A stretch of DNA of 22,693 nucleotides from JBHGBM01 sp041946965 (GCA_041946965.1 JBHGBM010000091.1:1-22693); one strand, 5' to 3'. Counted from the stretch's first letter, positions 1-8,603 are shown. The notes: generated by a model not told the origin, from the sequence alone. Made by a program: numbers and translations.

Positions 1-53
1 TCCCCTATACACGCTTTCCAAGCGTGCGCCTTCAACCGCTCGGCCATCTCTCC
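1..53 (-). tRNA. tRNA-Ser (anticodon GGA), truncated at window start
   Basis: Read on the minus strand, the segment starts with the acceptor strand GGAGAGA at 53-47, followed by a D-arm typical of tRNA-Ser (TGGCCGAGCGGTTGAAGG). Next come a 5-bp anticodon stem CACGC/GCGTG and a seven-base loop TTGGAAA. The anticodon GGA lies at 19-17 and reads UCC/UCU serine codons. The sequence then enters the long variable arm (TATAGGGGA) and leaves the window, so the T-arm and 3' acceptor strand are not seen. The class II variable arm and D-arm pattern make serine secure. Confidence 0.93.
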
Positions 54-100
54 GCGAGGCGGCAGGGTTGCTAAAGCCAGGATAGCACGGCGCGCTCGGG

Positions 101-1411
101 CTATTGCTTGATGATGGTTCCGTCGCGCCGCCGCACTTCGCCCCAACCGCCGTTGTAGCGGTCCTCGCGGTAGGGGTAGCGCGCCGCTGCGGCTTCGTCC
201 ACTTCGATGCCCCAGCCCGGCGCTTCGTTGGCGTACAGGTAGCCGTTCTTCATCACCGGGCAACCCTGGAACACTTCCTGGAGCCGCTCGCTGAACGCGC
301 TGTACTCCTGAATGCCGAAGTTGTGACAGGCCAAATCCAGCGCGACGTTGGCGGCGTGTCCCACCGGGGAAACGTCGCCGGGGCCGTGCCAGGCGGTCTT
401 CACGCCCATGATCTCGCCCATGGCGGCGATCTTGCGGCAGGGCGTGACGCCGCCCACCTGCGAGACGTGCATGCGCATGTAGTCGATCAGCCGTTCCGCG
501 ATCAGCGGCGTCCATTCGTGCGGGCTGTTGAACAACTCGCCCATGGCAAGCGGGGTGGCGCATTGCGCGCGGATCTGGCGGAAGTACGCGATGTCCTCCG
601 GCGAGACGGCGTCCTCCAGAAAGAACAGCCGGAAGCGCTCCACATCCTTGGCGAACTGCACCGCCTGCCGCGGCGATACGCGCTCGTGCACGTCGTGGAG
701 CAGTTCCACTTCATCGCCCAATTGCTTGCGGCACTCCTCCAGCAGCTTCAACGCACGGGCAAGGTACGCGGCCGGCTCGAAGACCGGCCCGTCGTGCAGC
801 GCGGCGGCCTTGGCCCCGCCGCGGCCCGCGCCGTAGCCCGCCATTCCCGGCACCCCGACCTGCACGCGCACGTGCCGGAAGCCGCGCTCCATAATCCGCC
901 GCGCGCTCTCGATGGTCTGCGGGATGTCCGCGCCCGAGGCGTGCGAGTAGCAGTCCACCGCCTCGCGGCACTTCCCGCCCAAAAGCTGGTACACCGGCAT
1001 GCCCGCCTGGCGCCCCTTGATGTCCCAGAGCGCCTCGTCCACGCCGCTGATGGCGTTGTTCAGCACGGGCCCGTTGCGCCAGTAGGAGCTGTTGTAGCAG
1101 GCCTGCCAGATGTCGTCGATGCGGTCGGCGGGCTTGCCCAGCAGGAAGGGCCGGAGGTATTTCTGCACCGCGAGGTTGACCAGTTCCGCGCGCTGCGTGA
1201 AGGTGGCGCAGCCGTAGCCGTACAGGCCGTCCTGGTCGGTCACGATCTTGACCACGGAGAGACGCGCGCCGGCGGGGGAGGTCGCGATCACGCGAATGTC
1301 TTTGATCTTCGGGGCGGGGAAGCCGCGTGTGGCGCGTTCGGCGGCGGCCGCGGCCGTGGCCTGGCGCGCCAAACCCGCTCCGGCCAGGCTGAGCAGCGTT
1401 CGGCGATTCAT
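101..1411 (-). CDS. Enolase-superfamily dehydratase, D-mannonate dehydratase (ManD)-like, Tat-exported
   Basis: A 436-residue protein with the two-domain enolase-superfamily layout: capping domain about 36-150, then the barrel. Motifs follow the ManD family closely: DIWQ near 100, a WRNGPV segment near 111-116, RVQVGVPGM at 182-190, HDVH at 239-242, FLED near 264-267, GELFNS at 291-296 and a HGPGDVSP loop at 342-349. The inferred metal ligands D240, E266 and E292 are spaced 26 and 26, as in characterised ManD enzymes. H242, Y193 and R182 match the catalytic His, Tyr and Arg. The family dehydrates D-mannonate to 2-keto-3-deoxygluconate, though many members are weak or act on other sugar acids, so the substrate is open. 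The N-terminus (NRRTLL, then a hydrophobic Ala-rich stretch) looks like a twin-arginine signal, implying a periplasmic location. A TATAAT hexamer lies 8 nt before the ATG. It is a separate unit from the BsuPI gene upstream. Confidence 0.88.
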   Translation of the reverse strand: MNRRTLLSLAGAGLARQATAAAAAERATRGFPAPKIKDIRVIATSPAGARLSVVKIVTDQDGLYGYGCATFTQRAELVNLAVQKYLRPFLLGKPADRIDDIWQACYNSSYWRNGPVLNNAISGVDEALWDIKGRQAGMPVYQLLGGKCREAVDCYSHASGADIPQTIESARRIMERGFRHVRVQVGVPGMAGYGAGRGGAKAAALHDGPVFEPAAYLARALKLLEECRKQLGDEVELLHDVHERVSPRQAVQFAKDVERFRLFFLEDAVSPEDIAYFRQIRAQCATPLAMGELFNSPHEWTPLIAERLIDYMRMHVSQVGGVTPCRKIAAMGEIMGVKTAWHGPGDVSPVGHAANVALDLACHNFGIQEYSAFSERLQEVFQGCPVMKNGYLYANEAPGWGIEVDEAAAARYPYREDRYNGGWGEVRRRDGTIIKQ

Positions 1412-1419
1412 GACCGCCG

Positions 1420-1425
1420 ATTATA
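1420..1425 (-). promoter_or_regulatory. -10 hexamer (TATAAT) for the ManD-like gene, probably leaderless
   Basis: A perfect TATAAT on the minus strand ends 8 nt before the start codon at 1411, which would place transcription initiation at or within a base or two of the ATG. No Shine-Dalgarno sequence fits in that space. No convincing -35 is seen (a weak TTCGGC 19 bp upstream). Confidence 0.5.
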
Positions 1426-1467
1426 GCGAACGTCGAAATCTCAGCCGAAGCCCGCGCACGCCCCGCA

Positions 1468-2457
1468 TCAGAAGACGTGGCGGATCTCGAAACCAACGCC
1501 CGCGAAATACAGCCGGTCGCCCATGGTGGTCAGCCAACCCTCAGCGGCGTACTTCCCCGGGGGGAAGGGTTTGCCGTCCTTGCCGGACAGGCGCACAAGT
1601 ACGGTGTAGTTCCTCTCCCCGGGACCAAAGCTCTCCTGGCGGATGGCGTCCGTAAATGCCTTGCCGTCGGACCAGCGGTAGACCACCTCTCCCTTCTCGT
1701 TCTTCAGAACCAGTTCGTAGGTCTGGCCCGAAGCGAAGGTGAGCCTCAACGGCTCGCTCTGCACCACACGGAAATTGAGCCGCGCGGTCATGACCGGTAT
1801 GGCGTATTGCGGCACGACGGGGGGCATGAGGTTGGCGGTGTAGACCGGCTTGTCGAGCGTCAGGCTGAAGGTCACTTCCTTCTCGGAGACTACGGTCACT
1901 CCGCCTACGCGCGCATAGATCAGATCGTAGCCGCGGGGTCCCGCGATGGTTGTCTCGGTCCGGTGGATCAGACCCACCCAGGGCAAGTAGAACTCGCGTT
2001 CCAGGCCTGCATCGGCGCAGGCGCCCGGTTGGTAGCGGATCAGCAACGCCCAATCGAAATCGCCCAGCGGGCCGCTGTACCTGGCGTTGCGAGAAGCGAC
2101 CGAGGCGCTCTTCGAGCACGGATGAATCGAGGTGTCAAACGGCGTGTCCTCGGGAGCGGCGAAGTCCAACCAGAGCTTGTCGGTCCCCTCCTTGGCGTCA
2201 TAAGCCCGGAGGGCGCCGCCGGAATCCAGGCGCACCCAGGTTTCGCCGGCGCCGGGCCCGCGCAGCAGGTAATAAGCATCCTCGTGGAAGTAGCCGGCCT
2301 TCACCACCTCGACTGTGGCTACGCCCGGCGCCGCACCCGATACGCGGTAGATCCACTGATTGCCCACCTGCAACGGAAAGTAGTCCGGATCCGCTGCCGC
2401 GGCCGTCAGCACCAGCAGCGGGAATACGCTCAAGGTACAGATTCTTTGTCCAGACAT
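1468..2457 (-). CDS. Secreted protein with C-terminal BsuPI-like (intracellular proteinase inhibitor) domain
   Basis: A 329-residue protein starting with a short signal peptide (hydrophobic LSVFPLLVLTAAAA, cleavage near residue 22). The N-terminal two thirds begin with YFPLQVGNQWIYRV, a pattern common in secreted acidobacterial proteins of unknown function. The last 110 or so residues (LNFRVVQSEPLRLTF, YELVLKNEKGEVVYRWSDG, PPGKYAAEGWL) follow the BsuPI beta-sandwich pattern; the name comes from a Bacillus proteinase inhibitor, but most family members have no known role. The start lies 9 nt after the stop of the Oar-like receptor, with an AAGGGTGG ribosome-binding site overlapping that stop, so the two are almost certainly cotranscribed. 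It may be a periplasmic or surface partner of the receptor; no enzyme motif is visible. Confidence 0.8.
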   Translation of the reverse strand: MSGQRICTLSVFPLLVLTAAAADPDYFPLQVGNQWIYRVSGAAPGVATVEVVKAGYFHEDAYYLLRGPGAGETWVRLDSGGALRAYDAKEGTDKLWLDFAAPEDTPFDTSIHPCSKSASVASRNARYSGPLGDFDWALLIRYQPGACADAGLEREFYLPWVGLIHRTETTIAGPRGYDLIYARVGGVTVVSEKEVTFSLTLDKPVYTANLMPPVVPQYAIPVMTARLNFRVVQSEPLRLTFASGQTYELVLKNEKGEVVYRWSDGKAFTDAIRQESFGPGERNYTVLVRLSGKDGKPFPPGKYAAEGWLTTMGDRLYFAGVGFEIRHVF

Positions 2458-2466
2458 GCGCCACCC

Positions 2467-5400
2467 TTACCAGCTCAGCCGCAGGGTCAACTGCAACTGC
2501 CGCGGTTCGTTGGCCGAGTTCTGCAAACTGACGATCCCGGTCCCTGAATCCGGCTGGTTCAACCCCGGATTGTTCAACACGTTGAAGAAGTCGGCGTGAA
2601 ACCGGATCACGAAGCGCTCCGTTAGCGGGATGTCCTTGTGCAATGCCGCGGACAAATCCCAGCTCCGCGGGCCCGGAAGCAACTGGTTGCGCCAAGGGTG
2701 AAGGTTATTGTCCGCCGAGACTCGCTGCACGCTTCCGTTTTTGAGCGTCACGAAAACGTCGTTGGTTTCGAAGTAGACCCGGTTGGGATCGTTCAGACCG
2801 CCATCGGCCGGGGTAGGCCACACCGGCCGGTGGGCGGGTTTGTAGTTCGACGGCACCCCCATGATCCCGTTCGGACGCCCCTGCGTGTCGCGGCTGTTTA
2901 TCTGGTGTGCGGGGATGTAGCCGTTGTACCAGAGGTAGCCCTGGAGGCAGCGCCCGCTGCGGCAATCCTCGATCGGGTACTTCTTCCCGTAAAGCTCCAC
3001 GCCTTCGAGCGCGCCCCAGTTGGAGGTGGGCAGCGACCAATAGTTGCTCCGGATGCCGCCGAAGGCCGCAAGCTGCCAGCCGCCGATCACGCGGTCCAGC
3101 CACCCGCCCGCGTTTCGGCCAAGCCGGTGCGCGCGTCCGAACGGGATATCCGCAACCCAGTTCCAGCGGGCGCGATGTTTGGGAATCTCAGGATCGCGGC
3201 GGTAGTTCAAGAAACGGTTCCGCTCCTCCAGACCGCTGGGGACGCTGCCGGCGAGGTAAACGTTGGTTTCCGTAACGAAATCGTCGCTCCAGCCGTTGCC
3301 CCCGGCTCGCATGGCGTTGCTCATCACGTACAGGAACCCGTAGCCGTAGCCCCGGGAATAACGGCGCTGCACCTGGAACTGGAACCCGTTGAAGTTCGAC
3401 CAACCGGTCTTGCGGTAGGCTTCGATGGCTCCATAGCTGACCTGATCGAAATTCCGGCGGGCCACGGGGGAGAACTCGCCGGTTGGCAGCGGCAGACCGG
3501 TGTTCCGAAACCAGACGTAATTGTTGGGAGCGTCGTTGAAAGTGTAGAACTGCTCCAGCCGGCTTCCGTGGGTGCCGACGTAGCCGAAGCGGAGCAGCGT
3601 GTTTTCCATGATCTCGCGCTCCAGCGTCAGGTTCCACTCATGGGCGCGGCTGGTAGGCTGATCCGGGTCGAAGTAGCTGGTGCGGAAAGAGCCCCTGGTA
3701 ACGCCGCCCGGCTTATTCAAGTCCAGCAGGTCGCGGCTGTTTACGCCGGCGATGACTGTAGGCGCCGACCGCAGTCCGTAGTTTGCCAGGCCGTCAGGGC
3801 TTTGCGCCGCATTCCGCACCGAGTTCTCAAATCGGGCATTCGTGGGAGGATTGCTGCGCATGCGAGCGTTGAACGTGCGCAGTGGAATAGGGAATCCGAA
3901 CAGCGCGTAGCCGCCGCGCAGCACGGTGGAACGCGGGCCCGAACTCAGCCGGTAGGCAAAACCGGCCCGCGGCCCGAAATCGCGCGGGTTGGAATACATC
4001 AGGGTGTCCGGCAGACCGGCATCCCGCGGTGCGATGAACTTTACCCCGATGCCGGTGAATGCCGAAACGACGGCCGGCAGGGTCGCCCCGATCGCATACA
4101 TTTTATCCAGGCTGATCCCGTTGATCACCGACCTGCTGTTGGGATCGAAACCCGTAAGGAGATTGTCGCTCTCCCGAATCGCCGGGTAGAATTCCCAGCG
4201 CACCCCGAAATTCAATGTCAGGCGAGGACCCAGCTTGAAATCGTCCTGGAAGTAAGCCGCGTATTCGCGGGCCCGAAGAAAATACCACTTCCTGACGAAC
4301 TGAGCGGAATAGTAGCCAACGGCGCCCAGGAACAGGTTGGCGCTGTCATGGCCCGTCCGGGGCACTTCGCGGTACGCCGAACCGGATTGCGGATCGTAGA
4401 GCGCCGTCGCCAGACTGGAAAAATTGTGGCTCCCCTGCACTTGCTGCTGGTCCGGCAGCACGTGCAGGCGCTCGTGGCGGAAGCGCCCGCCGAACTGTAG
4501 CTCGTGCCGGCCGTGAATCCTGGTGAAGTTTTGGTCCACGCTGAACACCTGGGTGATGTTATTCCGTTTGTTGTCGGCGTATGAGTAAACCATGTCGAAG
4601 CCCGTCCCGCTCATGTTGGGGAGACCGGTCGCGTGGAACGGGTTGGGCAGGCCGAGCTTGTCGGCGTGATTGATGCTGTCGGTGCCGACGTAAATGAACA
4701 GATCTTCGTTCGAGCCGGACGCAGTGGTTTCCGCAAAGAACGTGGGTGAGAAAGTGTGCGTCCAGGAGAGCACGGCGCTGTCGTCGCGCACCGGACGGAA
4801 CGTGACGTTACCGGCCTCGTCCAGCATCACTGGTGAACCGCCTTCTCCCGAGCGGCTCTTGGCCCAGCGGTTGCCGTGGGTGAAGCGGACGAAGAACTGG
4901 TCGCGATCGGTGAGCCTGTGGTCGGCGCGAACGCTCTCGGTGTGATCCAGGCGGTTGGATACCGCCGGGGCGAAGTAGTTGTCGGCCACCAGGGGATTGG
5001 CGTCGGGGTGGGTGGGCTGCGGAGTCACGCTGTAGAGGTACTTGGCCAGCGGGCTCTGGCGGCTCAGCGGAATTGTGTTGTTGGCGAACGGCTGACGCTG
5101 CCACGTCCGGGCGTCGGTAGTCCAGGGATCGTAAAGCGTGATCCGCCGGCCCGCGCTGTCGATCAGTCCGCTGAAGTCTCCCTGGCGCATGGCCATGGCC
5201 GGCATTCGCGTGCTCGTCGTTGAGGATTGTAGATTGCGATAGGCTTCATAGGCGAAGAAGAAGAAGGTACGTCTCCTGCCGTCGTACAGTTTTGGCAAAC
5301 AAAGCGGCGCTCCGAGCGAGGCTCCGAACTCATTCCGCACCAGGTGCGGCGGCTTCTGGTAGAAATCCTGGCGGCGGCGGGCGAGGCCGACCGAATTGTT

Positions 5401-6147
5401 CCGGGCGGTCTCGAATACCGAGCCATGGATGTCGTTCGTCCCCCTCCGGGTGGTGATGATCGTGGTGGCCGGGCGGTTCATCTTCGCCGAGGAGTTGTTG
5501 CTCTCCACCCGAAACTCCTCGATGGTGTCCAAACCGGGTGGGCGGCCTGAAATGCCTCCGGTGTCGCGGTTCACGATCACCGCGCCATCCTGCACCCACT
5601 CCATGGAGGATGCGCGCAGCCCCCACACCCGGGGGTCGGAAGAGGAACCTTCCAGCCCCGGCGTGGCGCCTTGGACCAGCGACTGGAGGAAGCGGCCGTT
5701 GAGCGGCAACCGTTCGATTCGGGTACGCTCGAGCACGCTGCCCAACGTGGCGCTGGCGGCGGTGACCAGTGGCGTCACGTCTCCGGCTACAGTGACTTCC
5801 GTGACCGCCGCACCTACCTTGAGCACCGGGTCGACCACAGCGGTGTGGCCGGTCTCCAGCACCATTTCCCCTTCCCAAGGTTGCATACCCCGGGACTGAA
5901 CACCGAGCTTGTACGGCCCGATCGGCAGGGAGGGGAACAGGTAGAAACCGACTTCGTTCGTGACGGTCTCAGAGTGCAGAGTCGTGAGCTTGTGCGTAAC
6001 GGCCACCTTGGCGCCGGGGACCACCGCACCGGTTGGATCCTTCACCGTGCCTTGAATATTGCCGGCGCCCGTTTGCGGACAGAGAACCGGTGCCAGCAGC
6101 AAACCGCTGAATATCAACGCGAGCAGGCGGGAACCAGTACTGGGCAT
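2467..6147 (-). CDS. Oar-like TonB-dependent outer-membrane receptor with carboxypeptidase-regulatory domain
   Basis: A 1226-residue outer-membrane beta-barrel protein. A signal peptide covers about 1-28 (LLALIFSGLLLAPVL). A CarboxypepD_reg/Cna-B-like domain follows at about 29-115 (NIQGTVKDPTGAVVPGAKVAV, NEVGFYLFPSLPIGPYKL). Next is a plug-like region (about 120-235) containing ERLPLNGR and DTIEEFRVESNN, then a long barrel with GDFSGL and RRTFFFFAYEAYR signatures common in acidobacterial receptors. The C-terminus ends LQLTLRLSW, with the terminal aromatic residue expected of a barrel. Family members import polymers or oligomers in a TonB/ExbBD-driven way; acidobacterial genomes carry many, and substrates are mostly unknown. 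The start is well supported by GAGGAGGAAG just upstream of the ATG. It is the first gene of a two-gene unit with the BsuPI-like protein. Confidence 0.9.
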   Translation of the reverse strand: MPSTGSRLLALIFSGLLLAPVLCPQTGAGNIQGTVKDPTGAVVPGAKVAVTHKLTTLHSETVTNEVGFYLFPSLPIGPYKLGVQSRGMQPWEGEMVLETGHTAVVDPVLKVGAAVTEVTVAGDVTPLVTAASATLGSVLERTRIERLPLNGRFLQSLVQGATPGLEGSSSDPRVWGLRASSMEWVQDGAVIVNRDTGGISGRPPGLDTIEEFRVESNNSSAKMNRPATTIITTRRGTNDIHGSVFETARNNSVGLARRRQDFYQKPPHLVRNEFGASLGAPLCLPKLYDGRRRTFFFFAYEAYRNLQSSTTSTRMPAMAMRQGDFSGLIDSAGRRITLYDPWTTDARTWQRQPFANNTIPLSRQSPLAKYLYSVTPQPTHPDANPLVADNYFAPAVSNRLDHTESVRADHRLTDRDQFFVRFTHGNRWAKSRSGEGGSPVMLDEAGNVTFRPVRDDSAVLSWTHTFSPTFFAETTASGSNEDLFIYVGTDSINHADKLGLPNPFHATGLPNMSGTGFDMVYSYADNKRNNITQVFSVDQNFTRIHGRHELQFGGRFRHERLHVLPDQQQVQGSHNFSSLATALYDPQSGSAYREVPRTGHDSANLFLGAVGYYSAQFVRKWYFLRAREYAAYFQDDFKLGPRLTLNFGVRWEFYPAIRESDNLLTGFDPNSRSVINGISLDKMYAIGATLPAVVSAFTGIGVKFIAPRDAGLPDTLMYSNPRDFGPRAGFAYRLSSGPRSTVLRGGYALFGFPIPLRTFNARMRSNPPTNARFENSVRNAAQSPDGLANYGLRSAPTVIAGVNSRDLLDLNKPGGVTRGSFRTSYFDPDQPTSRAHEWNLTLEREIMENTLLRFGYVGTHGSRLEQFYTFNDAPNNYVWFRNTGLPLPTGEFSPVARRNFDQVSYGAIEAYRKTGWSNFNGFQFQVQRRYSRGYGYGFLYVMSNAMRAGGNGWSDDFVTETNVYLAGSVPSGLEERNRFLNYRRDPEIPKHRARWNWVADIPFGRAHRLGRNAGGWLDRVIGGWQLAAFGGIRSNYWSLPTSNWGALEGVELYGKKYPIEDCRSGRCLQGYLWYNGYIPAHQINSRDTQGRPNGIMGVPSNYKPAHRPVWPTPADGGLNDPNRVYFETNDVFVTLKNGSVQRVSADNNLHPWRNQLLPGPRSWDLSAALHKDIPLTERFVIRFHADFFNVLNNPGLNQPDSGTGIVSLQNSANEPRQLQLTLRLSW

Positions 6148-6176
6148 CGTGCTTCCTCCTCAGCTCTGGCAGGTCA

Positions 6177-6205
6177 ATTATGCGCCCAACCCCGCTGCAC
6201 CGCAA
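6177..6205 (-). promoter_or_regulatory. Putative sigma-70-type promoter of the receptor/BsuPI operon
   Basis: On the minus strand TTGCGG (6205-6200) is followed after 17 bp by CATAAT (6182-6177). This places the transcript start near 6170, leaving a leader of about 23 nt that contains the strong Shine-Dalgarno GAGGAGGAAG before the ATG at 6147. Spacing and hexamers fit a housekeeping promoter; no operator was recognised. Confidence 0.5.
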
Positions 6206-6224
6206 GGGCTCCGGGGCGGGGCGG

Positions 6225-7361
6225 TCAGGCGCGGTAGACGGTTTGGCCGTTCACGATGGTCTGAACGATCTCGATCGCACGCCGGTTCTGGTCGAAGCGA
6301 TAGAGAACGAAGTCGGCGCGGTCGCCGGGCTCGAGCCCGCGGGTGCGCCCCGCGATGCGGGCGGCGCGCGCCGGGTTCACCGTGGCCATGCGCACCGCGC
6401 CGGCCAGCGGCAGCCCGGCGATGCGCATCAGGTTTTCCACGCCGCGGTCCATGCGCAGCGCGGAGCCGGCCAGCCGCTCTTTCCCGAACAGCACCACGCG
6501 GTTGTCGGCGGTGAGTTCCACATCCTGCTCGGCGAGCTTGTAACGGCCGGGAGCGCAGCCGGCGGGCATGGCCGCGTCGGTTACCAGCACGGAGCGGTCC
6601 AGGCCCTTGGCGCGCAGCGCGACCTTCAGGTAGCAGGCGGGCAGGTGAATGCCGTCCACGATGAAACCCGCCGCCAGGCGGTCTTCGGCAAGCTGTTCCC
6701 AGATGTAGTTCGGATGCCGGCGGATGAGCGCATGCGCGCCGTTGCCGAGGTGTGTGGAGAAACTGGCGCCCGCGCTCACCGCCGCCGCGATTTGCGCCGC
6801 GTCCGCGCCGGTGTGGCCGATGGCGGCCACCACGCCTCCGGCCACGATCTTCTCGATATAGGCGGGCGCTTCCGGCCACTCCGGCGCCAACGTCACCAGC
6901 TTAACAAGCCCGCCGGCGGCGTCCTGCCAGCGCCGGAATTCGTCGAAGTCCGGGGGCCGCACCCAGCGCTTCGGATGCGCACCGCGCGGCCCGTCGTCGG
7001 CCGAGATGTGGGGGCCTTCGACGTGGAAGCCTTCGATGGCGGCGCCTTCGGAGATCCGCTCCCGGGCTCGCGCCACGTTGCGCAGCGCGCCGGTCATGTT
7101 ATCCGGCGAGCCCGTGATGATGGTGGGGAAGAAGCGCGTCACGCCCGTGCCGTAGAGCGCGTGTATGGAACGCGCGATCTCTTCGGCGGGCGTCGAGGGA
7201 TCGTTGTAATCCACCCCCAGAAAACCGTTTACCTGGATATCGATCCAGCCGGGGCTCAAATGCAGGTCCGCAGCGGCCGCGGACGCCACTTTCGTGATAT
7301 TGCCGTCGAAAGTCACTTCGACCGGCGTGCCGGTTTGGGGATCGATGCCGCTACAATTCAT
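6225..7361 (-). CDS. nagA: N-acetylglucosamine-6-phosphate deacetylase family protein
   Basis: A 378-residue amidohydrolase-superfamily protein, the usual NagA length. The barrel entry reads SPGWIDIQVNGF (36-47), where NagA has the Gln-X-Asn form in place of the HxH of other amidohydrolases. HVEGPH carries E115, GHTGA carries H183, STHLGNG carries H204, VDGIHL has D236/H239, and VTDAAM carries D262. These match the metal ligands Glu, His, His and the catalytic Asp of E. coli NagA with near-identical spacing. The enzyme removes acetate from GlcNAc-6-phosphate to give glucosamine-6-phosphate in the cytoplasm, in amino-sugar catabolism or peptidoglycan recycling. The usual THLFNAM motif is replaced by THLGNGAH, so this is a divergent branch and substrate preference may differ. 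No nagB, kinase or transporter sits next to it. An AGAGG sequence precedes the ATG. Confidence 0.88.
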   Translation of the reverse strand: MNCSGIDPQTGTPVEVTFDGNITKVASAAAADLHLSPGWIDIQVNGFLGVDYNDPSTPAEEIARSIHALYGTGVTRFFPTIITGSPDNMTGALRNVARARERISEGAAIEGFHVEGPHISADDGPRGAHPKRWVRPPDFDEFRRWQDAAGGLVKLVTLAPEWPEAPAYIEKIVAGGVVAAIGHTGADAAQIAAAVSAGASFSTHLGNGAHALIRRHPNYIWEQLAEDRLAAGFIVDGIHLPACYLKVALRAKGLDRSVLVTDAAMPAGCAPGRYKLAEQDVELTADNRVVLFGKERLAGSALRMDRGVENLMRIAGLPLAGAVRMATVNPARAARIAGRTRGLEPGDRADFVLYRFDQNRRAIEIVQTIVNGQTVYRA

Positions 7362-7597
7362 GTCGCCTCTGGTTTATTCACAAGATTGCCACAAGCCGCG
7401 CGCGGCAACCCGAAGAGAGCATTGCACAAAAAAGCTGTTGAAAAGCCTTCCGGCAGCCTCAGTTCGTCCTGGTGTTTCGAGCGCCGCCACGTTAAAAAGG
7501 AGTAGTTGATTCGCTGCTGAGCGGTCCGGACGGCAAATCTCGGGGGAGGTGGTCATCCGGATCGCGACGGCAGCTTTTTTGTTTTCGCGTCCAGCCT
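7362..7597. other. Intergenic region between nagA and ilvE
   Basis: 236 bases without a supported gene. The short reading frames here have no family resemblance and no good start. It must contain the nagA promoter and the end of the ilvE transcript, but I could not pick a convincing -35/-10 pair or hairpin terminator. Confidence 0.5.
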
Positions 7598-8539
7598 TCA
7601 GCGCGCCGCGACCGCCTCGTTCACAAAAGACAGCCAGCCGTGCCGGTCGGGCTTGGTCCCGTTCACGATGGCAAAAAACTCTTTCTGAAGCGCCTCGGCC
7701 ACGGGACCGCGCCGGCCTTCGCCGATGGTGATCTTATCGATGGAGCGGATGGGGGTGATTTCGGCCGCGGTGCCGGAGAAGAAAACTTCGTCGGCGATGT
7801 ACAGCATCTCGCGCGGCACCAGCGTCTCCACCACCGGAATGCGCAGATCCTCGGCCAGCTTCAGCACGGAATCGCGCGTGATGCCGGGCAGCACGGAGGC
7901 GCCCAGCGGCGGCGTGTGGATGCGCCCGTCGCGCACCACGAAGATGTTCTCTCCGGAACCCTCGCTCACGTAGCCGTTGGTGTCCAGCGCGATGCCTTCG
8001 GAGTAGCCGTTGAGCAGCGCTTCCATCTTCATGAGCTGCGAATTCATGTAATTGGCGCCCGCCTTGGCCAGCGCGGGCAGGGTATTGGGGGCAATGCGCG
8101 TCCAGCTTGAAACGCACACGTCCACTCCCTCGGCAAGCGCTTCCTCCCCCAGGTACTTGCCCCAATCCCAGCATGCGATGTAGATGTCCACCGGGTTCTT
8201 CAGCGGATTGACGCCGATCTCGCCGTAGCCGCGCAGCATGAGCGGCCGGATGTAGCACGAGTCCATGCGGTTCACGTGCACCAGCTCGAGCATGGCGGAG
8301 GCGAAGTCCTCCGGCGTGAAGCTGAAGTTGTCCATGCGGTAGATCTTGGCGGAATCCACCCACCGGCGAATGTGCTCGCGCACACGGAAAATCGCCGGCC
8401 CCGAGGGAGTCGAATAACATCGGATGCCCTCGAAAATGGAGCTGCCGTAGTTCGTCACGTGCGAAAGCACGTGGATCTTCGCATCATCCCAGGGTATGAA
8501 ACGGCCGTTGTACCAGATCTTCTCTGTGGGGGTGAGCAT
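7598..8539 (-). CDS. ilvE: Branched-chain amino acid aminotransferase (class IV PLP enzyme)
   Basis: A 313-residue fold-type IV aminotransferase, the normal IlvE length. It begins with KIWYNGRFIPWDDAKIHVLSH and GSSIFEGIRCY, both characteristic of BCAT. K159 in LPALAKAGANY is the expected PLP-binding lysine. E193 in GYVSEGSGENIF is the conserved cofactor-contacting glutamate, and LPGITRDSVL and FFSGTAAEITPI are family signatures. It transfers amino groups between glutamate and the 2-keto acids of Leu, Ile and Val, the last step of their synthesis. D-amino-acid transaminase or aminodeoxychorismate lyase are less likely, given the FEGIR and TAAEITP signatures. It is monocistronic here, and divergent from the M48 gene. 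A perfect TATAAT ends 6 nt before the ATG, suggesting a leaderless transcript. Confidence 0.93.
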   Translation of the reverse strand: MLTPTEKIWYNGRFIPWDDAKIHVLSHVTNYGSSIFEGIRCYSTPSGPAIFRVREHIRRWVDSAKIYRMDNFSFTPEDFASAMLELVHVNRMDSCYIRPLMLRGYGEIGVNPLKNPVDIYIACWDWGKYLGEEALAEGVDVCVSSWTRIAPNTLPALAKAGANYMNSQLMKMEALLNGYSEGIALDTNGYVSEGSGENIFVVRDGRIHTPPLGASVLPGITRDSVLKLAEDLRIPVVETLVPREMLYIADEVFFSGTAAEITPIRSIDKITIGEGRRGPVAEALQKEFFAIVNGTKPDRHGWLSFVNEAVAAR

Positions 8540-8545
8540 GGGATG

Positions 8546-8551
8546 ATTATA
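8546..8551 (-). promoter_or_regulatory. -10 hexamer (TATAAT) for ilvE, probably leaderless
   Basis: On the minus strand TATAAT is followed by CATCCC and then the ATG of ilvE. With the usual 6-7 nt between the -10 and the start of transcription, the first base would be the A of the ATG itself. No Shine-Dalgarno fits. No TTGACA-like -35 was found at 16-18 bp. Confidence 0.55.
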
Positions 8552-8603
8552 ACCCGTGGCATTAAAGTTGCTCCCTCATTGACAGCGGCCGGAGGGGTTC
8601 CCA

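Noticed and set aside
104..1426. A 440-codon plus-strand frame antisense to the ManD-like gene
   Set aside because: His/Val/Ala-rich shadow; the minus strand carries metal ligands with exact family spacing.
2638..4500. A 620-codon plus-strand frame antisense to the Oar-like receptor
   Set aside because: No motif or membrane pattern, and it lies wholly within a well-supported receptor gene; long antisense frames are expected at this GC content.
7374..7556. A 60-codon minus-strand frame between nagA and ilvE
   Set aside because: No ribosome-binding site, no recognisable motif, and its end lies within the likely nagA leader.
8579..8584. TTGACA as a -35 element for the M48 gene
   Set aside because: A -10 at the normal distance would fall on the start codon at 8604, and no suitable hexamer is present there.
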